Below are positions 1 to 7,858 of a stretch of DNA of 64,000 nucleotides, in pieces. Within the stretch, counting starts at the first letter, position 1, and the number at the start of each line of letters is the position of its first letter. Position numbers and translations under genes: made by a program. Under the pieces are notes generated by a model. It was given only the letters and a program-made list of their open reading frames with translations, had not been told where the DNA came from and made no database searches. The DNA comes from Brachionus rotundiformis (Eukaryota; Rotifera; Eurotatoria; Ploima; Brachionidae): contig JAESIW010000210.1 of assembly GCA_016802295.1 (NCBI GenBank), forward strand, positions 1 to 64,000, in the 5' to 3' direction.

Positions 1-51
1 TGGTTAATGTTGCAAAACATTATTAATAAACAAAAAAAATCAAAAAAATCT

Positions 52-79
52 TTGCATATATAAAAAAAAGTGTTATAAT
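52..79 (+). promoter_or_regulatory. sigma-70-like promoter of a candidate RNA
   Basis: A -35 box TTGCAT (52-57) lies 16 bases from a perfect -10 box TATAAT (74-79). Transcription would start near base 86. No protein gene follows on this strand, but a strong terminator does at 286-319, so the promoter probably drives a short non-coding transcript. Confidence 0.5.
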
Positions 80-85
80 AGTTTT

Positions 86-319
86 GCAATGCAGTAGTTG
101 TTAAAACAAAGCAAATACGGTAGGCAGGCCAAGGCAGTAAGTACAATAAGTATTTAATAAAACAAAGCTTAAAAACAAGCTTTTATTTATTAAATATTTA
201 TAGATTTTAGGTTTATGTTTATACTTATACTACTTAAAAAAACCTAACTATAATATTATTTTTAAAGTTTTATTGCCTCCTTTTAATCCCTGTAGTTAAC
301 TCTGCAGGGATATTTTTTT
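86..319 (+). ncRNA. candidate structured non-coding RNA, about 234 nt
   Basis: The segment runs from the likely start of the promoter at 52-79 to a rho-independent terminator. It holds no useful reading frame and its arms pair: AGGCAGTAA (132-140) with TTATTGCCT (270-278, one G-U) as a closing helix; inside it a long hairpin 149-170 with 177-198 (two mismatches), and a second hairpin 207-214 with 240-247. The 5' part (about 86-131) is the least AT-rich piece. I do not recognise it: the SRP RNA core, RNase P conserved blocks and a tmRNA acceptor end are all absent. It sits tail to tail with the ula PTS operon. It could be a trans-acting sRNA or a lineage-specific structural RNA. The promoter, helices and terminator are seen; that it is expressed is inferred. 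Confidence 0.4.
286..319 (+). terminator. rho-independent terminator
   Basis: ATCCCTGTAG (286-295) pairs with CTGCAGGGAT (302-311) over 10 bp with one T-G wobble and a 6-base loop, followed by seven T (313-319). Only the plus strand has the T-run, so it ends the candidate RNA rather than the minus-strand ulaA. Confidence 0.75.
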
Positions 320-348
320 GCTAAAAAATCTAAATTAATTTATTGTAA

Positions 349-1608
349 CTAATTAAATATACTAATAATGTAGCTGGTTATAATGCCTATTACACCAAAG
401 TCGGAGTCTGAAAACGTTGTGTTTTCAAAACCTAGGTTGCCAAGCAACGGCAGTAAAACTACTGGTAAAAAAGTAATTAGTAGGCCGTTGGTAAAGGCAC
501 CTGCCATTGCACCTTTTTTGCCACCGGTTGAATTACCAAATACTCCGGCGGTTGCACCAGTAAAAAAGTGTGGAACCACCCCTGGTAAAATTAAGGTTAA
601 GCTTAAAGCCCCTAGTAATGCTAGGCCTACTAAACCACCTAAAAAGCTAAATACAAAGCCTATCATAACGGCATTTGGGGCGTAGTTAAATACAATGGGG
701 CAATCTAACGCCATTTTTGCGTTGGGCACTATATAGTTAGAAAAACCAACAAATGCAGGTACAATTTCTGCTAATAGTAAGCGTACGCCTTGTAATATAA
801 TGTATATTCCAGCGGCAAAGGTTAGTGCTTGTAGGGTAGAAAAAATTATAACATTTTGCCCGTTGCTTAGATTATTTTCTACATAGCCTTTTGTGGTAAA
901 TAGTGCAACAATAATATATAAAATTAACATAGTTAAAGCTATTGCTACGCTAGAGTCTCTTAAAAAATTAATACTTTTAGGTAGTTGCATTTCTTCGGTA
1001 GATTTAGCGTTTTTGCTAAATAATTTGCCTACTAAAGCAGATAGTGTATACCCAATAATATTAAAATGCCCCATAGCTATACCGGCACCACTAGTAATTT
1101 TTTGCATAAAAGTGTAAGATAATGCAGGAAGCAAAGACATAGCCAAGCCTAAAATTAATGAACCTAGCAAAACCACAGCAGTGTTAGAAAAATTATTAGT
1201 TACTAAAATAACTGCAATTAGTGCGGCCATGTAAAATGTGTGGTGGCCGGTTAAAAAAATAAATTTAATAGGGGTAAATCTGGCTATTGCAATGTTTACT
1301 AACATACCTAAAACCATTATTAAAGATGTAACGGTGGCGTAAGATTTTAGTGCTATTGCCACTATTGCTTCGTTATTAGGAATAGTACCTTGAATGTTAA
1401 ATGCATTTTGAAACATACTACCAAATGGGTTAAGCGACGATACTAAAATGGTTGCTCCGCCACTTAAAATTAAAAAACCTAACATGGTTTTAAAAGTGCC
1501 AGTAATAATGTTTTCTATGGGTTTTTTTTGTAAAACAAGCCCTATAAAAGCTACAAAGCCAATTATAATAGCAGGCACACTAAGTATTTGTAATAATATT
1601 AATAGCAT
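349..1608 (-). CDS. ulaA: PTS ascorbate-type permease, EIIC component
   Basis: A 419-residue polytopic inner-membrane protein of the ascorbate (AT) PTS family, UlaA/SgaT type, which moves a sugar acid inward while EIIB phosphorylates it. About eleven hydrophobic segments are visible. Family-like blocks include the GHHTFYMAA stretch near residue 120, the NYIVPNAKMALDCP loop and the glycine-rich HFFTGATAGVFGNSTGGKKG segment near the C-terminus. The start is an ATG preceded by AAGGAT. It is the last gene of a minus-strand operon after ulaC and ulaB, 11 bases behind ulaB. Substrate is inferred from family; ascorbate is the usual one, but other pentose-like acids are possible. EI and HPr are not in the window. 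The stop codon is TAG. Confidence 0.85.
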   Translation of the reverse strand: MLLILLQILSVPAIIIGFVAFIGLVLQKKPIENIITGTFKTMLGFLILSGGATILVSSLNPFGSMFQNAFNIQGTIPNNEAIVAIALKSYATVTSLIMVLGMLVNIAIARFTPIKFIFLTGHHTFYMAALIAVILVTNNFSNTAVVLLGSLILGLAMSLLPALSYTFMQKITSGAGIAMGHFNIIGYTLSALVGKLFSKNAKSTEEMQLPKSINFLRDSSVAIALTMLILYIIVALFTTKGYVENNLSNGQNVIIFSTLQALTFAAGIYIILQGVRLLLAEIVPAFVGFSNYIVPNAKMALDCPIVFNYAPNAVMIGFVFSFLGGLVGLALLGALSLTLILPGVVPHFFTGATAGVFGNSTGGKKGAMAGAFTNGLLITFLPVVLLPLLGNLGFENTTFSDSDFGVIGIITSYIISIFN

Positions 1609-1619
1609 TTGCAGAATCC

Positions 1620-1889
1620 TTATGATTTATTTTGTAAAAATTGTTGTAAAGCGGTGGTAATTTCGTTAACATCTAAAATATTGTTTACACCAATTACGTT
1701 TTGTAAATTTAAACTGTTTTGTAAATCTTTACTGCAAATAAAAATATCTGCCATGCTTTGATTAACCGAAGATAAATCTATATGGTTAACATCTGCAGTT
1801 ATACTTAAGTTTGTTAGTGCTTTTTTTATGTTTAACGATAACATTAGGCTACTACCTAGGCCGTGTCCGCATACTGCTAAAATTTTCAT
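1620..1889 (-). CDS. ulaB: PTS ascorbate-type EIIB component
   Basis: An 89-residue cytoplasmic PTS EIIB protein of the lactose/ascorbate fold. The N-terminus carries the phosphorylation loop CGHGLGSS with the acceptor cysteine at residue 7. In this family the cysteine takes phosphate from EIIA (UlaC, next upstream) and gives it to the sugar bound by EIIC (UlaA, next downstream). Length matches the family. It lies 4 bases downstream of ulaC, so the two are almost certainly cotranscribed, with an AGGATAA-type ribosome site. Confidence 0.85.
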   Translation of the reverse strand: MKILAVCGHGLGSSLMLSLNIKKALTNLSITADVNHIDLSSVNQSMADIFICSKDLQNSLNLQNVIGVNNILDVNEITTALQQFLQNKS

Positions 1890-1893
1890 TTAA

Positions 1894-2334
1894 TTATCCT
1901 GTTTTATTGTTAATAATAGTTAAAATTTGTTGTGGTGTAGTGGCTTGTATTAAGCTATTTATTGTGGTTTCGTTTTCTAGTAGTGTGGCTAATTGTGTTA
2001 GCATTTCTACATGGCTGGTGTTGTTTATTGCCCCAAACAAAAACACTAAACCAACGTTGCTGTTTTGCCCAAATGGTATTGGGTTTGCACTGGTTAACAG
2101 GGCTAAGCATTGTTTGTTTACGCCGTTTTGTGGCCTAGCGTGTGCTAAAGCAATTTGCGGATGAATTACAAAATAAAACCCTGTTTGTTGGGTGTTTTGT
2201 ATTATGGATTCTATATATTGCGATGTTATAGCGTTAGTTTTTATTAAGTTACTAGCACATACATTTAAAGCTTGTTGCCAAGATATAGGCCTTGTGTTAA
2301 TAAAAATATTATCTTTTAATAAGTTATTTAGCAT
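1894..2334 (-). CDS. ulaC: PTS ascorbate-type EIIA component
   Basis: A 146-residue PTS EIIA type-2 (mannitol/fructose/nitrogen fold) protein. The phosphorylated histidine is H65 in the block IALAHARP. It would accept phosphate from HPr and pass it to the EIIB cysteine. It is the first gene of ulaC-ulaB-ulaA and is divergent from hsp20. No clear Shine-Dalgarno site precedes the ATG. A nitrogen-PTS EIIA (PtsN) has a similar fold, but placement directly before EIIB and EIIC genes of the ascorbate type supports UlaC. Confidence 0.8.
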   Translation of the reverse strand: MLNNLLKDNIFINTRPISWQQALNVCASNLIKTNAITSQYIESIIQNTQQTGFYFVIHPQIALAHARPQNGVNKQCLALLTSANPIPFGQNSNVGLVFLFGAINNTSHVEMLTQLATLLENETTINSLIQATTPQQILTIINNKTG

Positions 2335-2374
2335 TGTTTTTATTTGTTTTGTTTTGGTTGTTTTTATGTAATAT

Positions 2375-2404
2375 ATTTTACACTATATGTTTGTTTATAG
2401 TCAA
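2375..2404 (-). promoter_or_regulatory. promoter of the ula PTS operon
   Basis: On the minus strand TTGACT (2404-2399) and TAAAAT (2380-2375) are separated by 18 bases, placing a start near 2368, about 34 bases ahead of the ulaC ATG. I see no clear operator palindrome here. Confidence 0.45.
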
Positions 2405-2446
2405 TAAAAATGTTTATTTGCGTTTTTTTGTTGGTTTAAAAACATA

Positions 2447-2488
2447 CGTTGTTTTTTTGTTGACAAACCCCCGTATTATTACTATATA
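2447..2488 (+). promoter_or_regulatory. hsp20 promoter region, possible RpoH (sigma-32) site
   Basis: Two overlapping readings exist. A sigma-70 reading is TTGACA (2460-2465), 17 bases, TATATA (2483-2488). A heat-shock reading is a CGTTGTT-like -35 at 2447-2453 and a CCCCGTAT -10 starting at 2469. The five-C run at 2468-2472 stands out in this AT-rich intergenic DNA and fits the CCCCAT-type RpoH -10. The gene following is a small heat-shock protein, which favours heat control. Confidence 0.5.
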
Positions 2489-2541
2489 ATATATATAAAT
2501 AAAATTTTAAAAATTAAATATAAAATAACGGAGTTTAAAAT

Positions 2542-2946
2542 ATGGTTAACAATCTAAAACCTTTTTTTGCTAACAAGCTTTACAGTGTTTTTGATGAATT
2601 TTTTAATGATAACGCCTTTGGTGATAATGTAAAATTAGGTGGAAATTACGATATTGAAAAATTAGATGATAATTTTTACCGAATCCACGTAAACGTTGCC
2701 GGCTTAAAAAAAGAAGAAATAGAGCTATTACTAGAAAAAGATGTTTTAACTGTAAAAGGTAAAACTAAAAAGCATAAAAGCTCTAATTATTTACATAAAG
2801 GTATTAATTTTGAGTTTAGCAATAGCTTTACTTTGCCAGATGGTGCAGAAATTAAAGGTGCTTACTTAGAAAACGGTATTTTAGAAATAGATATTAAAGC
2901 TAACAGAAAGTTAGAAAATGGTTCTGTAAGAATTCCTATAAAATAG
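2542..2946 (+). CDS. Hsp20-family small heat-shock chaperone
   Basis: A 134-residue alpha-crystallin-domain protein, an ATP-independent holdase that binds unfolding proteins. The domain spans roughly residues 33-132: it opens with a YDIEKLDDNFYRIHVNVAGL strand block, continues with the ELLLEKDVLTVKGK strand pair, and ends with the ENGILEIDI segment containing the G-I/L motif used for oligomer contacts. The N-terminal arm (about 30 residues) is short and Phe-rich (FFANKLYSVFDEFF), and the C-terminus ends in RIPIK, an I-x-I tail typical of oligomeric IbpA-like proteins. GGAG precedes the ATG. It is monocistronic, with a terminator at 2980-3011. Confidence 0.9.
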   Translation: MVNNLKPFFANKLYSVFDEFFNDNAFGDNVKLGGNYDIEKLDDNFYRIHVNVAGLKKEEIELLLEKDVLTVKGKTKKHKSSNYLHKGINFEFSNSFTLPDGAEIKGAYLENGILEIDIKANRKLENGSVRIPIK

Positions 2947-2979
2947 TAGCTACGTTAAAACTTATATTGTTTTTAAAAA

Positions 2980-3011
2980 GATCATGCAAGGTTTTGTATG
3001 GTCTTTTTTTT
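2980..3011 (+). terminator. rho-independent terminator of hsp20
   Basis: GATCATGCAA (2980-2989) pairs with TTGTATGGTC (2994-3003), 10 bp with two wobbles and a GGTT loop, followed by eight T (3004-3011). Confidence 0.8.
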
Positions 3012-3203
3012 ATATAATTAGTTTGTATAAGTGTACTTTATAGTTTGTTGGTATTGCTAAAAGTGTTGTTACAAATTGTTAATTAAGTTAAGCAAAATTT
3101 GTTTGTTAAAAATTTATACAAATACAATGTTTTGTATATTTATTAAATACATTTAGTAGTTTAAATAGTTGTAATTTTAACAGATTGTTGTATGCACATT
3201 AGG

Positions 3204-3290
3204 TGGTGCGAGCGGCCGGAATCGAACCGGCACGGTATTACTACCGCAGGATTTTAAGTCCTGTGCGTCTACCTGTTCCGCCACGCTCGC
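3204..3290 (-). tRNA. tRNA-Leu (anticodon TAA)
   Basis: The minus strand folds as a class II tRNA: the acceptor stem GCGAGCG pairs with CGCTCGC, there is a long variable arm, and the anticodon loop CTTAAAA inside the CAGGA/TCCTG stem gives anticodon TAA, reading UUA. The T-loop is GGTTCGATTCC-like, and the terminal CCA is encoded (3204-3206). UUA is a heavily used codon in this AT-rich DNA. Confidence 0.95.
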
Positions 3291-3317
3291 AGTAGACTAA
3301 ATAAGTTGTTAAATCTT

Positions 3318-3347
3318 ATTATATAAAAACTATACCATAAAAAACAA
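3318..3347 (-). promoter_or_regulatory. promoter of tRNA-Leu
   Basis: On the minus strand TTGTTT (3347-3342) and a perfect TATAAT (3323-3318) are 18 bases apart. Transcription would begin near 3311, about 20 bases before the mature tRNA. Confidence 0.5.
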
Positions 3348-3477
3348 AATATACAACATATTTTATTTAAATTTAAAAAAAATATTTATTTATATTGTAT
3401 TTATTTGCATATATTGTTAAAATATATATGCTTATGCTATAAAAAATATTTAAATAACTAAACCAATAAACAAAATT

Positions 3478-5967
3478 ATGTTAAACAAATTTAAAAGCCT
3501 GTTTGTAAAAAATAAAAATGCTAAAATATTAAAGCAATTATACCCTATAGTTAAACAGGTTAATAATTTAGAAGACAAAATCAAGGCTCTTTCTAACCAA
3601 GAATTAAAAGAAAAAACAACTTATTTTAAAAATTTATTACAAAACGGTACTAAATTAGATGATATTTTGCCAGAGGCCTTTGCTGTAGTTAGGGAAGCAT
3701 CGGTTAGAACGTTGGGCTTAAGACATTTTGATGTACAGTTAATTGGTGGCATAGTGCTACACAATAATATGATTGCCGAAATGCTAACCGGCGAAGGTAA
3801 AACTTTGGTTTCTACCTTGCCAGCTTATTTAAACGCATTAAACGGCAAAGGCGTGCATATAGTTACCGTTAACGAATATTTAGCCAAAAGAGACAGCGAA
3901 TGGATGGGGCAAATATTTAACTTTTTAGGCTTAAGTGTAGGCTATATTTATAGCAATATGCAGCCACAAGATCGCAAACAAGCTTATTTGTGCGATATTA
4001 CCTACGGCACCAACAACGAGTTTGCCTTTGATTATTTGCGCGATAATATGAAACTACAAGCTACCGATGCCGTGCAAAGACCTTTTAGCTATGTAATTAT
4101 AGACGAAGTGGATTCGGTTTTAATAGACGAAGCCAGAGTGCCGTTAATTATATCTGGCCCTGCAGAGGATAGATCTAACATTTATAAATTAGTTAATGGT
4201 TATGTTAAAAACTTTAACGCCAAAGAAGACTACATAATAGATGAAAAAAATAAAACTCTTACTTTTAGCGATAACGGCCTAGGTAAAGCAGAAGCCGTAT
4301 TAAAACAAGCTGGATTAATTAATAGTGGCGATCTTTTTGATGCTAATAATATTCAGCTGTATCATTTTTTACTGCAAGCCTGCAAAGCACACGAATTTTT
4401 TGTTAAAGATGTAGATTATGTGGTGCAAAATAAAGAAGTAGTTATTATAGATGAGTTTACCGGCCGTATGATGGAAGGCCGAAGATACTCTGATGGAATG
4501 CACCAAGCCCTAGAAGCTAAAGAAAACTTACCAATACGTAACGAGAACCAAACGCTGGCTTCTATTACTTTTCAAAATTATTTTAAGCTTTACCCTAAAA
4601 TTTGCGGAATGACAGGAACCGCAGCCACCGAAGCCGAAGAATTTATAGAAATTTACGGCCTAGTGGTAGTGGCTATACCTAGTAATATTCCTGTAACTAG
4701 AAAAGATATTAACGATGCTATTTACCTAAGTGTGGCAGATAAAGATAACGCAATTATTACAAAAGTTGCAGAACTATACAAAAATAAACAACCAGTATTA
4801 ATAGGTACTATTAGTATAGAAAGATCCGAGGCAATATCTAAAGCTTTAACTAAATTAAAAATTCCGCACAATATTTTAAATGCAAAGCATCATCAAAAAG
4901 AAGCTAGCATAATTTCGCAAGCGGGCGTTCCTGGGGCGGTTACCATTGCTACCAACATGGCAGGCAGAGGTACAGATATTAAACTTGGCGGTAATGCAGA
5001 AATGATGATTGCCGATTTAAACTTAAAAAACTTAACCGAAGAACAATTAAAAAAAGCCACCGAAGAAATTTGCCAAACCGTAGAAGAAAATAAAAAAATA
5101 GTACTAGAAGCTGGCGGTTTATACGTTATAGGTACCGAACGCCACGAAAGCCGACGTATTGATAACCAATTACGTGGAAGATCTGGCAGACAGGGCGAGC
5201 CGGGGGTTTCGGTTTTTTATATATCGTTAGAAGACGACCTAATGCGTATTTTTGGCACCAATAAATTAGAAGGCGTGTTAAAAACTTTTGGCTTTAAAGA
5301 AGGGGAGTCTATATCTCATCCTATGATTTCTAAATCTATAGAAAAAGCACAAAAACGAGTAGAAGCGCATAACTTTGATATTAGAAAAATGCTATTAAAG
5401 TATGATAACGTAATTAACGAACAAAGAACATTTGTTTACGAACAACGTGAATTAATACTTTCTAAAGAGATTGATATTGAAGGCTTAATTTTAGAGTCGG
5501 CTCAAGATTTAGTGCAACAATTTACCGAAAAATTTATGCCTAGCAATGTTTACAGAGACGAATGGGATTTTGCTTTTATAAATACAGATTTACTGCGTAT
5601 GTTTAATGTTGCTAATATAGATGTAAAAAAATTAGCAATAGACGAAGCAAAAGATGCCGAAGAAATAAAAAACATTATACTGCAGGCCGTAACTACTAAT
5701 ATTTACAACAAAAAACAAGAAATGACAGAGCCTGTATTTGTGGAAATTATGCAATCGTTATCTTTACAAATATTAGATTTTAGCTGGAAAAGGCATTTGT
5801 TAGGGTTAGACCATCTTAGGGGTTCTATTAACTTACGGGCTTATGCTAATAAAGACCCGCTAAACGAGTATCAAAAAGAAGCTTTTGTGTTGTTTTCTGG
5901 TATGTTAATGGACTTTAGAGAACGCTTGGTTGGTGTTTGTTGCCACATTAAACGAGAAGAAAAATAG
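3478..5967 (+). CDS. secA: SecA preprotein translocase ATPase, without C-terminal zinc domain
   Basis: The motor that drives preproteins through SecYEG at the inner membrane. The 829-residue sequence shows Walker A MLTGEGKT (about 102-109), the DEVD-type Walker B region IIDEVDSVLIDEAR, the second motor domain with TNMAGRGTDIKLGG and the arginine-rich RRIDNQLRGRSGRQG motif, the preprotein cross-linking domain between, and the helical scaffold and two-helix finger to the end. The C-terminus stops at CCHIKREEK right after the scaffold. The flexible linker and the CxCxSGxxxxxCCH zinc site that binds SecB and lipid in most proteobacterial SecA (near 900 residues) are missing. The start lacks a clear ribosome site but aligns with the family start. 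cvpA follows 88 bases later behind its own promoter. Confidence 0.97.
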   Translation: MLNKFKSLFVKNKNAKILKQLYPIVKQVNNLEDKIKALSNQELKEKTTYFKNLLQNGTKLDDILPEAFAVVREASVRTLGLRHFDVQLIGGIVLHNNMIAEMLTGEGKTLVSTLPAYLNALNGKGVHIVTVNEYLAKRDSEWMGQIFNFLGLSVGYIYSNMQPQDRKQAYLCDITYGTNNEFAFDYLRDNMKLQATDAVQRPFSYVIIDEVDSVLIDEARVPLIISGPAEDRSNIYKLVNGYVKNFNAKEDYIIDEKNKTLTFSDNGLGKAEAVLKQAGLINSGDLFDANNIQLYHFLLQACKAHEFFVKDVDYVVQNKEVVIIDEFTGRMMEGRRYSDGMHQALEAKENLPIRNENQTLASITFQNYFKLYPKICGMTGTAATEAEEFIEIYGLVVVAIPSNIPVTRKDINDAIYLSVADKDNAIITKVAELYKNKQPVLIGTISIERSEAISKALTKLKIPHNILNAKHHQKEASIISQAGVPGAVTIATNMAGRGTDIKLGGNAEMMIADLNLKNLTEEQLKKATEEICQTVEENKKIVLEAGGLYVIGTERHESRRIDNQLRGRSGRQGEPGVSVFYISLEDDLMRIFGTNKLEGVLKTFGFKEGESISHPMISKSIEKAQKRVEAHNFDIRKMLLKYDNVINEQRTFVYEQRELILSKEIDIEGLILESAQDLVQQFTEKFMPSNVYRDEWDFAFINTDLLRMFNVANIDVKKLAIDEAKDAEEIKNIILQAVTTNIYNKKQEMTEPVFVEIMQSLSLQILDFSWKRHLLGLDHLRGSINLRAYANKDPLNEYQKEAFVLFSGMLMDFRERLVGVCCHIKREEK

Positions 5968-5984
5968 TAATACATAAAGATACG

Positions 5985-6013
5985 TTGATAAATCTTACTA
6001 TATGTGTTATATT
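5985..6013 (+). promoter_or_regulatory. promoter before cvpA
   Basis: TTGATA (5985-5990), a 17-base spacer and TATATT (6008-6013) lie in the 88-base gap after secA. They would start transcription about 35 bases before cvpA and could serve the following cvpA to tatD run. Confidence 0.5.
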
Positions 6014-6055
6014 GTAATATAATAAAAAAAATTAAATTATTTTACTGGGTGAAAA

Positions 6056-7147
6056 ATGTTAGACTATGTGTTAATTGCAATTGTTTTGGTTGCTGTGGTT
6101 TTTTCTGCTATTAAGGGCTTTTTTAACGAATTAAGGTTTTTAGCTGCTGTTATTTTAGGTTTTTATATAACTTATTTGGTGGCTCCGTTAATTACTTCTA
6201 GTTTTGTTACAGATGGTTTTTCTATATTAGCTAGCCTAGTTTATATAGTTATGTTTGTTGTGCTTTTTGTGGTAATTCAAATTTTAGCCAATTTTTTAAT
6301 AGATAATTTTGAGTCTGGCGATGGTATAAACATGTTGCTAGGTGGGGTTTTTGGCTTACTAAAGGGCTTAGGGGTGGTTATTGTTATAGCCTTTGTTTCT
6401 TTATGGTTTGCCGATGTTAAATTTTTTAACCAATCTAGCATTAGAAACTACGTAGTTAACAACGCTTTGTTTGTTAATTTTGTAAAAAATGTAACTGGTA
6501 AGCAACCTGCTAGCTACAACACAATTATACAAGATACCGTTAATAAAGCTAAACAAGACGTTAGCAATGCGGTTGATGAAGCAGTTAACCAAACCGTTAC
6601 AGAAGCTAAAGAAGTTGTAAAAGAAAGCGTGGATGAAGCGGTGGAAGAAGTTAAGCAACAGGCGGTAGAAGGTGTTAATAAAGCGGTTGGCAGTAACGCT
6701 AATGATAATGCTAATGATAATGCTAACAATAATAATAACGCCAACGCAACAAATAATTCCTCTGCAGTAAAAACAACAGCAGAACAAAATGTAAACGCAC
6801 AGCCTACTAACACACAATCTGGTAACGCAGTGTCTAGTAACGCTACAACTAGTAACGCCCAAACTAGTAATGCAAGTTCAAACAGTAATGTTAGCGTGCC
6901 TAATAGCGTACAAGGTGAAAGCACAGTTACTACCGGCAAGGTTACCACGCAAAATGCTAGCCCAAGTAATACTACACAAACAAATGTAGATAATGTACAA
7001 AATATAGCTAAAACAGCTAATGGTAATGCAGGTAATGTTAAAGTTGGCAGTACCCCAGTTGTTAGTGCACCTGCTACAACGCCTGCAAACCAAACAAATT
7101 CTACTAGCTTAGAGCAAAAAGATTTAAGCGAAGTTATAAAAAGATAA
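6056..7147 (+). CDS. cvpA: CvpA-family membrane protein with long Asn-rich tail
   Basis: A 363-residue protein. Residues 1 to about 125 form a CvpA (colicin V production) domain: four hydrophobic segments, with the family-like YVLIAIVLVAVVFSAIKGF start and the GGVFGLLKGL segment. The family is inner-membrane and linked to envelope homeostasis; its molecular role is unsettled. After it comes a helical, charged stretch rich in AVDEAV/KEVVKE repeats (about 160-215), likely coiled, and then roughly 140 residues of low-complexity Asn/Ala/Ser/Thr sequence. Typical CvpA is about 160-220 residues, so the tail is an addition. No stop interrupts the tail and it ends in a charged SEVIKR terminus, so it is probably real. 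The window shows no purF or other usual CvpA neighbour. Confidence 0.85.
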   Translation: MLDYVLIAIVLVAVVFSAIKGFFNELRFLAAVILGFYITYLVAPLITSSFVTDGFSILASLVYIVMFVVLFVVIQILANFLIDNFESGDGINMLLGGVFGLLKGLGVVIVIAFVSLWFADVKFFNQSSIRNYVVNNALFVNFVKNVTGKQPASYNTIIQDTVNKAKQDVSNAVDEAVNQTVTEAKEVVKESVDEAVEEVKQQAVEGVNKAVGSNANDNANDNANNNNNANATNNSSAVKTTAEQNVNAQPTNTQSGNAVSSNATTSNAQTSNASSNSNVSVPNSVQGESTVTTGKVTTQNASPSNTTQTNVDNVQNIAKTANGNAGNVKVGSTPVVSAPATTPANQTNSTSLEQKDLSEVIKR

Positions 7148-7171
7148 ACATATTAAAAGTATAGGTATAAA

Positions 7172-7858
7172 GTGGACAAAAGTTTTGTTAAAGAAGTAAA
7201 AGCCGAAGTTAAAAGAGATAGAATTTTAAACTTTATAGTAGTTAATAAACTTAAAATTATTTTAGCAATTTTTGCAGTAATTTTATTGGTATCTGCAGGT
7301 TTTGGCTATAAATACTACACCAACTATAAAGCTATGATGTATGGCGAAAAACTTACCACCATTAACGAATTAATACAAACCAATAATTACAAAGAAGCAA
7401 TTCCTTTATTAGATGAACTAATTGCTAATTCTAATGCGGGCTATCAGTTTATGGCGTATAATCAAAAAGCTTCTATTTATTTAGAACAAGGCGAAACTCA
7501 AAAAGCTATAGATGTATTAAAAGAAGCGGTTAAAACAATATCGGTAGATGACTATTACAAAGATATGATACAAATAGCTTTGTTAAACTTACAGCTTAAT
7601 AATACAGTTAATATAACCAAAAAACTAGACTTAGTTAATGCGGTAAAAAAACAATTTTCTAATAAGTCGGCTTTTTATTACAATATGCTAGAAGTATACG
7701 CCGGTGTGTTGGTAGAAAACAAACAATATGTTAAAGCTTTAGAAGTTTATAACGAAATTCAGGCAAGCAATGTGGTAACTAAAACCATTAAAGACAGAAG
7801 CATAAGAGTTAAAAATTTAGTGCAATCTTATATAAAAGATACAGATGATAAAAAATAA
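7172..7858 (+). CDS. YfgM-like TPR membrane protein
   Basis: A 228-residue protein starting at GTG (AGG six bases upstream). A lysine-rich N-terminal segment is followed by one membrane anchor (about residues 27-46) and a periplasmic domain of TPR-like helical hairpins (NNYKEAIPLLDELI, then QGETQKAIDVLKEAV). This is the layout of YfgM, a SecYEG-associated periplasmic chaperone-like protein. The gene order yfgM-bamB-der is the same as in Escherichia coli, which supports the call. The end overlaps bamB by 14 bases, so translation is coupled. The family assignment rests on architecture and context more than on motifs. Confidence 0.7.
   Translation: MDKSFVKEVKAEVKRDRILNFIVVNKLKIILAIFAVILLVSAGFGYKYYTNYKAMMYGEKLTTINELIQTNNYKEAIPLLDELIANSNAGYQFMAYNQKASIYLEQGETQKAIDVLKEAVKTISVDDYYKDMIQIALLNLQLNNTVNITKKLDLVNAVKKQFSNKSAFYYNMLEVYAGVLVENKQYVKALEVYNEIQASNVVTKTIKDRSIRVKNLVQSYIKDTDDKK

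Noticed and set aside
86..319. SRP RNA, tmRNA, RNase P RNA or 6S RNA identity
   Set aside because: None of the conserved cores of the first three is visible, and the fold (two hairpins inside a short closing helix) is not the long bulged rod of 6S RNA.
6401..6948. Antisense frames inside cvpA coding Cys/Val- or Leu/Ala-rich proteins
   Set aside because: Shadows of the low-complexity Asn/Ala/Val tail; no ribosome site or known fold.
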